From contig CM018038.1 in assembly GCA_008638375.1 (NCBI GenBank), positions 12,980,515 to 13,044,514 of the forward strand: 64,000 nucleotides of DNA. The letters run 5' to 3'. Shown here piece by piece: positions 11,455-21,865 of the stretch (position 1 is its first letter; the number at the start of each line of letters is the position of its first letter). The position numbers and the translations under genes were made by a program. A model generated the notes under the pieces. That model did not search any database. It had not been told where the DNA came from and saw nothing but the letters and a program-made list of their open reading frames with translations. The DNA comes from Nyssa sinensis. Taxonomy: Eukaryota; Streptophyta; Magnoliopsida; Cornales; Nyssaceae.

Positions 11455-12420
11455 GCTCACGGTCAATTCACTTGCGAATTCTACTGCATCAATGTACGTG
11501 ATGAATAAATTCTAAGTTTCTACGATGAGTATTTAGGAAAGAAAGAGATTTAGGAAAGAAAGAAACAAAGCTAGCTTAAAGAGTGCGGAGACAACCGTGT
11601 GGGTTAGAGAGAGGTTATTAGAGAAGAGAGGAGGACGATAATATATATCTAGTTTTCCTAACCCAACTAGGTTTCAATTCCAAGAATATATATAGGTTTC
11701 CTCCGCGCTGGAAATCTCACGTGGTGGCTAGCGCCAATAAATTTGAAACGGGAGGAGACGGAGGGAAGCCAACGGTTTTAATTCTCTCTCCTCTCTCTGT
11801 TTGTCATACTCATCGTATCAAACTTTCGCCCTCACATCATTTAATTTTCTTCTCTCTCCCCCACCTTCTCTCATAACTTAACTAATTTACTTTGTCTCTA
11901 TAAAAAAAATTAATTTAATTTTTCTCGCTCTCTTTCAAATCTCTCTAAACCAATCACTTTCTCAATATTAGAGTTGAATGGTAAAAACATTTTACATATT
12001 TTAGTTTACTCCAATATCTCAAAAGTGAGAAAATTACAAACTGATAACAAATTTTGTTTATTTTATTTTAAGAAATTGTTTCCTTGAAAAACAATATAAT
12101 AAAATTGAGAAGAAATAGGTAACAAATAAAACAAGCACTGCTATTATTATTATAGCCAACACTTCAAACTTTTCTGTCAAAAGTGCAGAATCTCAAATGA
12201 CTAATATATAAGCAATAGTCATGCAAAATGTTAAGTATTTTCTTTATTTCCTCCACATGTAACGCACATACAAAAATCATGTAATAACTGCATTTGGCAA
12301 TACAACTTTCGTTTAGAACAACTCCGTTCTATTTGACATGTCATTTTTAATATCATATTTAACATTAAAAATAATTATTACAAATTTATGTCGTATTATA
12401 AAATACAGTTAGTATATATT

Positions 12421-15400
12421 CAGGAACGGCTCAACACATTTAGAGGCTTAAAGCAAAATTGTAAAATGATGCTTTTAAATTTATTAAAATTTTATAAATT
12501 TTTTATTTAAAATTTATTTTTCTAGCTTTTTGATATGCAAAATTACTAATTAAATTTTTATAATGAATTTCTTCTAACATTTCTTTTTCAATTGCTAGTA
12601 TTGCCAATTCACTTAATCTTTCTTGAGACATTATTGATCTTAAGTAAGATTTTATTAATTTTAGTTTTGAAAAACTTATTTCCACCGAAGCAACGGTTAC
12701 GAGAATTGTTAACATTATTTTATAAGCAATATATGCATTTGGAAAAAAAATCAAATCTTTTTATATGATTGAGTGTGTCAATTGGAGTATTATTTTCTAT
12801 CTGTTTAACTTCTTTTAAAACTTTCAATTCTGAAAATAAATCTAAACCACCAATAACTGAGTAATTATTATATTTTAAGAAACATTCAAAATTAAGACAA
12901 TGTTCTTTTAAACTATCATTGTCTAGTGACTTCAATTTTTTACTACTAAAAAGAAAACCAAAAATATTTCCTTATATTTTAAATTGTTCAAATCTACTTT
13001 GAAGTGAAAAAATTGCTTGATCTATTATGTATATAAAATAATCAATTCTAAATGATTCTTCAAGTGATTTTTTTGTTTTATTATTATCATTCTCATCAAA
13101 ATGCTTCTTTCTACGAATGATACGTTTTTCATGAAATACAAGTTCTATTTTCATTTCAAATGTAATTTCTTTAGAAGAAATCATAGCGGATGCAAATCCA
13201 TATTCTTTATATTTTTCAAAAAAAGAAAGCAGACCTTTTAATTGTTCTATAGCAATATCAATACTCATATATTTTGATTGTAAATTTTTACTAACCGAGT
13301 TGATAGCAAATAATATATCATATCAAATAGTCATGCCCGATAAAAATTCAAAATTTTCAAGCTCATATGTTGCTAAGCAATTAGCTTCACTTTTAGTTTT
13401 AGGATCTTCACTAGCTTCTGCTAATTTCAATAAAGCATTTCTTATTTGTGGGGTTTGAAATCTTATTACTTTTACACTTTCAATACGACTTTTCCAACGT
13501 GTTTGTGACAATGGTTTAAGAGTTAGATCATGTACATTATCTTGTAAAAATTTTCATCGTTTGATAGAAGAAGAAAATAGTGAGTATATACTTTGTACTA
13601 CTCCAAAAAATGATATAACTTTAGTACAAGAATTAGCCATGTCACAAAGTACTAAATTTAAATTATGATAACCACATGGTATATAAAACGATCTAGGATT
13701 TATATCTAGAAGTCTTTTTTGCACTCCTTAGTGTTTGCCCTTCATATTAGATCCATTATCATACCCTTGTCCTCTTAAATTATTAATATCAAGTCTAATA
13801 TTTTTTTATTTCATCCACGATAGCATCAAAAAGACATTTTTCAGTTGTATCATCTACTTTTAAAAATTCTAAAAAATATTTTTTAATTGTAATTGGACTT
13901 GATAAAATATCTACACATCGCAATATAAAAGACATCTACTCTTGATGACTTGCATCTAGAGTGCAATCAAGTATTATTGAAAAATATTTTGCTTTGATAA
14001 TTTGTTCAACAATTTTATTTTTAATTTCATTTGCTAACAAATTTATCAATTCATTTTGTATATTATGTCCAAGGTAATGGTTATGAATTTCATCTTGTTT
14101 AATGCGTCGAATATATTCTTGCATTATCGGATCAAATTCTGCAATCATTTCAATTAGAGTTAAAAAATTTTCATTACTTTCTTGATAGATCTTTTCATTT
14201 TTTTTCCGAAAGGCCAAATTATTTTTACCAAGAGTTTTTACTCCAGCAATAATTCTTGATAATACTTTTTTCCAATGTTCTTTATCTCTATTTATTTGTT
14301 CTTGAATATTTTTATCAATTGTTTTATTTTTCAACAGTCTCATTTCTAAATCAATCCATAAACTCATATTAGTAATATGCTCATTACTTGTCTCATCACT
14401 CTTAAGCTTAGCACTAAGATTTCTCCAATCTCTAGTGCCAACATTAGCTAATTTACTTGTGCTCGAAACATTATTAAACAATTTGCAACAAAAATAAAAT
14501 ACTCTATCCAAGTCATTTGAATAAACTAGCCATCTTCTTTCATGTTTTTCACCATTTGTCAACTTTTGAATATAATTTGTAGTGAAAAAATGTCTTGAGA
14601 ATTTATCTTTAGGAAAATTCATATCACTAACTCTAATTGGTCCCCTTTCTACTAATAAATCTTTCAAATTTGTATCAATATTTGTCCATTGACTTGGATC
14701 ATAAATATTTTTAGGAATAAAATCATTTAATTCATTAACAGGTTGGTCCTCTACCTCTTCATCATGAGTTTGAGGATCAATATGAGTCTTTTCAATCACA
14801 TCTTCTTGTTCTAGTATTTTATTATCATCTAACTCAATGACATTACTAACTTGTTCATTTAAGGAACATTCACTAATATTTTCTGATTTATTTTTATTAT
14901 TTGTAAAAAATTTATCAAGAGCTCCTTTTTAAAATTGTATTAAATTTTCAATTCTTCTCTTTTTTTGAAGTTTTGAATAACCAGATTCATATTTTCAAGT
15001 TGACATTTAAATTCTTTTGATATACAAAAAATTAAAATGTATCTGTAACAATTATTTTATATATTTTTAATGGCTAATACAAAATTAATAATCAAAGATT
15101 TAATGAGCTAATTACAGTAAACAAAATAGAGGCAATCTAATTATATGTATCTTAAAAAATAATATAAATTTTAAATTAAAAAATTCAAAGTTAGAATAAT
15201 AGAACCTGATTATGGAGTAATTTAGTATTCAGATTCAGCAAACATAAAAAAAGCTAATCAAAATTTTCAATACTTCACGGCTCACGAACAACAACTCGCC
15301 AACTCCAAATGGCTTCACTTGCAAAACGTCAAAGTCCAATACAGTAAACAAAACAGATGCAAAACGCCAAAACATAAAAGGAAGAATTTTTCAATTTCGC

Positions 15401-15788
15401 TTACGCCAAAGACCAAAGTCAGCAAGACCCAAAGCCAATATGAAGGTATAACAGGTTGCCAAAATGCCAGATTGCAGAGTATTTTTTAGAAAATGTAACA
15501 GGTTGCAAGGTTCTTTTTAGACTTAAAGAAAGAATTTTATAAATAATAAAATAAGAACGTTAATTATTGGAAAAAATAAAATGAGATAAACGGGAAGATA
15601 ATAAATACTATCAAAAAGTAATTATTAGGTGATAGTTGTATAATAAAAGAGAGAAATTAAGAAGACAAAAAGATTTATTTATTTTATTATAATAAATACA
15701 TTTTTTTACATATAAAAAAATTATAAGGCCTAAAAAATTGGGGGCCTAAAGCCAGGGCTTTACCTACTTTATCCTTTAGTCGGCCCTG
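12421..15788 (-). mobile_element. hAT-superfamily DNA transposon, 3368 bp, inactive
   Basis: It begins CAGGAACGGCT and ends AGTCGGCCCTG; the end read inverted is CAGGGCCGACT, an imperfect terminal inverted repeat of hAT type. Flanks are TATATATT on the left and the same eight bases two bases beyond the right end, so an 8-bp target duplication within a TA run is likely. Copy B has the empty site (near 37750, 'actatatattaaac'), so insertion is specific to copy A and followed the unit duplication. Inside is a decayed minus-strand transposase. Confidence 0.85.
12503..14799 (-). pseudogene. hAT transposase remnant (TTF-zinc-finger/DUF4371 type)
   Basis: The coding direction is minus. The N-terminal 287-codon stretch (14799-13936) has the TTF-type region ('RHERRWLVYS'-like, here GEKHERRWLVYS) and the DUF4371 part ending 'AKYFSIILDCTLDASHQE', which carries a catalytic Asp. 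Next, with stops, come 'RGQGYDNGSNMKGKH' near 13720-13780, 'CGYHNLNLVLCDMANSC' near 13640-13680 and 'LSQTRWKSRIESVK' near 13470-13515. The hAT dimerisation end is 'VASVEISFSKLKLIKSYLRS' near 12625-12700. At least four frame breaks or stops interrupt it, so no active transposase is made. Similar proteins are annotated as ZMYM1-like in plant genomes. Confidence 0.85.
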
Positions 15789-16951
15789 TATATATATTAA
15801 ACAGATGTAAAGTCTAAACTACTTTTTCAGGAGAAAAATAATTATTGTATTAAAAAATAACATTTTAATATTAGAATTGATTTGTTAAAATCTAATATTT
15901 TTATAATATAACAATATCAAAATATAAATTTAATATTAATAAAATAATATTTAGCAATGGAGATGCTCTTATGTTGCGGTAAATTGTAAGGATCAATTTC
16001 AATTATTGCATTTAGATAATATCTCAGCATTTAACCGGACATGATATTCATTTCACAACAACCGAATAAAACTCAGCACTTAACCAGACATGATATTCAT
16101 TTCACAGCAATCGAATAAAGACCACCTCAATGATCAATGCCCAAGCCCAATTTATATCATTTATTGTTTCTTTAATAAAATATTATTTATTATATATTAT
16201 TATTCGAGAGTGTGGGTAAACGATAAAAATATTGAGAATAAAATTCAAGTGTTTCGAGTTAGAATCTCTTATGCACCGATCGGTGACTTAGTTTGATGCG
16301 TACAAATTAACCCAGAAAAATAATGTATTAAAATATTTTTGAAAGAGACAATACTTAGTTTCAAATTTGGTAGGAGAAATTTTTGTGTCTTAATGTACAT
16401 GTACTTTTTAATAATATTTAAGATTTATTTTTAATTAAAACTAAATAATCACATAATATGCATGCGATTACATGTATGACACATTGACCTTTTTGAAAAT
16501 CACATTATGTGAAACCAAAAAGTATCATACACACATTACATTAATAGAAATGGCAACGGGATTGAGAACTCCTTTTCTAATCTCGTCACACAACCTATTT
16601 AAATCCCATGATAAGAAAGAGCAAGAACCATTTATTTTTAAATGTTTATTTATTTACTTATTTTATTAACTTAAGGGTTATGGTCCTCCAAAATTGAAAA
16701 CTTTAATTTGTCTTGTACATTTGCAAAAAATAAAAATAAAAAATCAAGAATTGGCTTTCCAAAATTTGTTAAATTTATATAATAATTCCTTTTAAAATTC
16801 TAATGTATACATCCTATCCCTCCTAATCATAATTACTGATTATAATTAATATCTTTTAAATAAAATATTACATGTATTAAAATAAAAAAATATGTATATT
16901 AATTGAAAAAAATTAATAAAATATCATTATAAATATTTACTGTGTAGTATG

Positions 16952-16952
16952 A

Positions 16953-16984
<32 letters not shown>
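16952..16984. repeat. (ATT)n microsatellite
   Basis: About eleven consecutive ATT triplets, not retained at this length in copies B or C. Confidence 0.9.
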
Positions 16985-16987
<3 letters not shown>

Positions 16988-17242
16988 ATCGGAATAAACC
17001 CAGACTCTAAGGAGATGAAAAAATCCATCCCGGAGGAAGGGTTAAAGTTTTAAAGATTCAATTGAAATTATAATGTGGGGATCTCTGTCATTTTCTTTTT
17101 TATCTTTATATTTTGTTTTTTTCGAATAAATACCCGCCTTTTTTTTTGGGTGCTAAATACCCGCCTTTCAAAAACGTAGAAAGCATTTCACTCGCTTCGC
17201 GATCTTTGTAAAGCAGAAATCAGAATTTGAAACCGAGAGAGA

Positions 17243-17710
17243 ATGGAGGGGATTGAGTTCGAAAGCAAAGACGCAGCTCTGAAACCAAAAATCGCCGTTC
17301 GTTATGCGAAAGCCGCAATTCTTCTTTCTTCCTTGAAAACAACCAAAAAAAGTTGCCATAATTCAACAAATCGCCGCGAAGACGAGGTCTGTCTCTGTCC
17401 TCCTCTATATGTATACAAAAAAACGCAACAAATACATTAATACATATATATATATATATGTATATAGTTATGTTATGTAAGTTTAACAGTGATTCTGAAT
17501 CTGCAATTTGTATTGCTGCTTTGATTGTAGTATGAGGAAAGTGAGATGTTGCAGAGGAAAGCGATGGAGGATCAGAGGGGAGAATTAGTGAGGGAGCGAA
17601 TGAAGAATCGGAGGATGAGGCTTTGCAGCGTGATGGAGTTACTTCTTCAGATCACACTTCTGCTGTCTCTTTGGACTTTCTGTTTGATTCTCGCCTTCAA
17701 ATTCCTTTGA
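17243..17710 (+). CDS. Small tail-anchored membrane protein (copy A)
   Basis: Exons 17243-17386 and 17531-17710, phase 0 with GT/AG ends, encode 107 residues. The N-terminal 48 residues are basic and contain a helix (KIAVRYAKAAILLSSLKTT). Exon 2 starts with a charged, probably coiled helix (MLQRKAMEDQRGELVRERMK). It ends in about 23 hydrophobic residues (from MELLLQITLLL to LILAFKFL) right at the C-terminus, as in tail-anchored proteins. I do not recognise the family. The two-exon structure and length are kept exactly in copy C (56637-57105) with mostly conservative substitutions, which supports a real gene. It lies head to head with CCR4 exon 1 of the same unit. Confidence 0.65.
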
Positions 17711-20700
17711 ATTTTTACTGCATTGTCTTACTATGTTCATTGATGGTCTTTGAAAACTGCACGAGCTACTCGATCTCATATTCTGTGTTTTCATCGATGA
17801 TCTTCAGCACATTGTTCTGTTTCAATTGGCAAGCTTCACTTGAAGGAACCCTAGTGATATTGTTTTTGCCATCATTTTAGAGAGTCAAATGATGTAAAAT
17901 CACTGGGTTCTTCTATCCTAATCATCATCAGTTGTTGAATTTTAGGATTCGACTCTCATCCACCTTGATTATTTTGGATTATCTTATCTAACATAAACCT
18001 TTATTAACAAACATGTTCATGTTAGCTCTAGGTTGTAAGTTGCATCAACATAGAGTGAAAACTTCTTTTATTTCACTAACATTTTGGAATCCACATTAGT
18101 AGTGGTTTTTAGGTCTACCAGGCAACAGACTCAAACAGTATGTAATCAAGTATTTATTAGTTCATGAGTCATATAACTAAAATTTTTCTTATTTCATAGA
18201 AAATAAAATTTTCTTAAATGATGCATTCTCCAAATTTTGATTGTGGATTTATCTCTTACCAATTTTCCTGTGAATTTAAGTTTTAGTGCCAAACTACATA
18301 AATCCAAATGTTTCTTTCTTGTAATTTGTTCCTTTACTTCTCTTCATTTTTATATACAAACTTGCATTAGGTGAGACTTCACTTCCCTTTTTTGTCAAAT
18401 TATATAAGAATTTTGAATCCTCTTGATCTTTTATTTCAAACCTAAGTTATACAGCCCCCCCCCCCCCCCCCCCCCCCCCTTTTTCCTTGGAATACATTCA
18501 GACTCCTTTTGAGAGTCAAACTTAAGCACATGCTTATACCACCAATATGCCTTACCAACTAAGCTAAACTTAAATATTTTAGATAATGGGTAGTATGACA
18601 TAACCAAAGAAAAGAAGAAGAAATTCAAAAGTTCTCTAGAATTTCACACCTGATTATTGATTCAATTACAGAGCAACTTACTACTTAAACATGCATTCCT
18701 TTGCTCCTGGAAAATCATCTCTTTAGTTTCGTTTAAATTTTATCCCTTTCAACTTTGCTTTTCAAATGTTAACTTACCTTGTCTCCACTATTTGAAGTCG
18801 ATTACATGACTCCTTTATTGACATTATTACCCTTATCTTCATATGCTGTCACAGCACTTGATAGCAAGCCCTTTCCATCGGGTTGCTAAGAAAATGAAGA
18901 AAAATGAAAAAGGCAAAAATTGACTCTAATGCTCTGCTATTTAGGTTTTTACAAAACAATAATACGAGTTACCTCAACTTCACCAAATAGTTGTATTGGC
19001 CTATTGGGCTCCGCTCACTAGAAATATTTTGTTTTATGTATTTTTCTCAAGTCCTAGATAGTAAATTCTAAGATTTAAAAATTGAAAATACTTTTGAAGA
19101 GTAAGGAGGAACCTGTATTCATATCCCTTCTTCTGTACCAAAATATGCTTATTAGCACTGTTGATCCAACTGTTAACTAAATGCTCAGCTAGATAACTGA
19201 GAAGGCATGGAAACCAAAGAGTTTAGGATTGTATTTTAGGCCACTGCAGTGGCTCATGTGAGCCTTCATTTTAATAGTCCTTTAGCTAAAGAGGGGTTAG
19301 GAGTTTTTATAATTTTGGTAGCATTTTAGGGGGGAAAAGGAAAAGAAAATTCTTTAGGGGACTGAACCAGGAATATAGAAGTAAAATCAAGAAAATTCTA
19401 CGGCATGCAAGTATGACCTACAATTATGTCAATCTGGTACAAGTTTACAAATGCTAGATGGCTTTGATAGTGATTCAAACAGGTGTTAGTGTAACATGCC
19501 GTTGCTACATATCAATCCTGGTATAACAACAGTAACAATAATCCATGCCACAGAATGATTAGATCAAGCTGACATTGCATTGGACTGGCATTTTGCCTGC
19601 CACACTGGCACTCATCCTATTCTGTTTCCTATTTGGGAATGTCATGCTACAGTTTGTATTCTTGTGCAGAAAAGATGATCCACGGAGAAATTCCATGAGA
19701 AATTAGTAATCTATAGTTGACTCTTATATCAGCAAATCCACAGAGAACCCTTTAAATGGTGCAGTTTTGGGTAAATTTAACATTCTACTGATGCAACGTG
19801 CATTTCCCTGTCTACCCACAAAGTAGGGTGTTTTTGAATCACACTATTTACAGATGCTATGGAATTACTTTCTGACAACAGTTTGTATATATCTAATTGT
19901 TCACAAAATTTTCAATGTCTTCACTCATTCACCATGCATTTGCCTACATCAGATCCAAGTCCAGCAGTGATATTATGATACAAGTGAAAACTGCATCAGC
20001 ACACAGGCTTACCTACTATATTACATTTTAAGTGAAAAGGATGCATACACTCCCAACCCAATATCCACGACAAATTTCATGTTGTCTGCCATCAGGGAAG
20101 CAGTTCAGGACCTGGAAAAGAGCAAGAAACCCGAACTTCAAAGCTGTAAATTGTTTTGTTCAATCGATCAAGGTATTTCTGGAAATGTTAAAAATTCAAC
20201 TAAAGCTGACAAACCAGAGTATTAGACATATGGACCCAGCCTATCATAGAAAATACGAACAACCCGGATTTTTCATGTGTTATAAGCAAATCTCTGGACA
20301 TAAATATGCTTTGGTTATGACTGCTGTGTGGGTAATATCAAATCTCTGTGGCCTACCTGACTTATGAAAGAAAATGAGAATGGGTTATTCAAAAAAGGAC
20401 AAGGTGCTGCTTTTAGTCTTACATTAGTACGGGTAAGCGGCTAGTTTCATGAGCTGTGCTAGCTCAACCTCATCTTAGATTGATAGTGACATCCAACGGA
20501 TTCAAGTCAAAAGAAAAAAATGTAGTCTCAAAGCCCACCAAGACAATTTATCTTTTTCAATATTTTTCATTCTAAAACTTCTATCTATCCCTGATGACCT
20601 CATTTCTGTTTTTTTCTTTGATTATGACCAAGTGTCCATGTTAAACTTCCAACTTTCTGGTCAATGCGCAACATGATGTCCTCATTGGACATCAGGAGTT

Positions 20701-21865
20701 CCTCTTCTTATATTATCTTCCGGCACATTCAATTCATATATTAATTTTACTGATTGAAAAAGCGATTTAATGACACAAATATAGGAAATTACTTAAGACA
20801 TATAACATATATGTGTATATGCATGCATATGAAGAATTTCAATGAACAAGGGGAGGCTGTGCAGGGCATAACTCAAAGAGATAAGAGGATAATATAGTGC
20901 TCAGCTTGATTCCTGACAACACATATGACAGGGATACGGAAACTTTGGAATCTTATAATAGGTTCGGTTGGAGCAGTTGTCATATTGTTTTTTTTCCTCC
21001 CTTATGAAGCCACAGACATTAAACAAAAGGGCTAGGTAGAAAGATTTTTCATGTTAATGACTAAAATTAAGGAGTTTGGGAAGTATGCTAGCTTTCAGCT
21101 TAGATAGTCACTAGTCCAGTTGACTTTCAGATGGTAAAGCGTAACTAATGGAATAAGTACAAAGTTAAAATGACTTATTTTTGTTGGCATAAAGTAAAAG
21201 AATGTTTAAGAGTTAAAATGACCTCTTTTGTTGGCATAATGTAAAAGAGGAGAAATAATAATCAAAATTTTACTAAATTCTTTCCAAAAGCCATCAGTTA
21301 AAGTCAGTAGTAAAACATTCTAGTTTTGCTACTAAAACGTTTATTACCTAAAAAGCAAATATGTTCTTTTTCTAATTCTTATGTAATGTATTTTGCTGAA
21401 ACAAAAAAGAAGGAAGAATAAATGAAAATAAAATGGAATGAAGCTATCAATATTAATGACATATTTATGAAATATTCAATAATCTTGCTAACCTAAGACT
21501 GCGGTTATATATAAGCTGAATAATGAGTTGTTCAAGCTCGGCAGTCCTACCTAAAACTAGCAGATACGACTGGATTCCTGCCCAGCCATTTGAAGTAGCT
21601 AAACAGGCTTGATGCCTCAACACTTAATCTCTCGCAGTCTCGGTCTAGTTATATGAATGGTAAAAATCAAATTCACTAGAACATAAAAGTAATATTATCT
21701 GCCACACTAATGTGAGATATGAAAAAAATTGTATCTATTTGCAGAAAAACATTGAGTTTGTCACAAATATCACTAGCAGTCTAGCAGCATGAAGGAAAAA
21801 CAAGCATATACAATTTAATTAACTGAAAAACATTGCAGAGAAATTGAAATGAAATACAAATACCT
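17711..21865. other. Long non-coding stretch between small gene and gene X
   Basis: It contains a homopolymer (18455-18479) but no supported exon. It is shared with copy C (57106-61787) apart from indels. The one longer reading frame, 20032-20367, is broken by a one-base insertion in copy C. It probably holds 3' ends of the flanking convergent genes and spacer. Confidence 0.5.
18455..18479. repeat. Run of 25 cytosines
   Basis: An unbroken C25 tract. The same place in copy C (57863-57869) has only seven, so the run has expanded in A or shrunk in C, or is inflated by sequencing or assembly error. Confidence 0.9.

Noticed and set aside
20032..20367. A 111-codon plus-strand reading frame also seen at 59999
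   Set aside because: The unit C counterpart is frameshifted by an extra A ('gttaaaaaattcaac'), and no domain is recognisable. The DNA is conserved only because the whole unit is duplicated.
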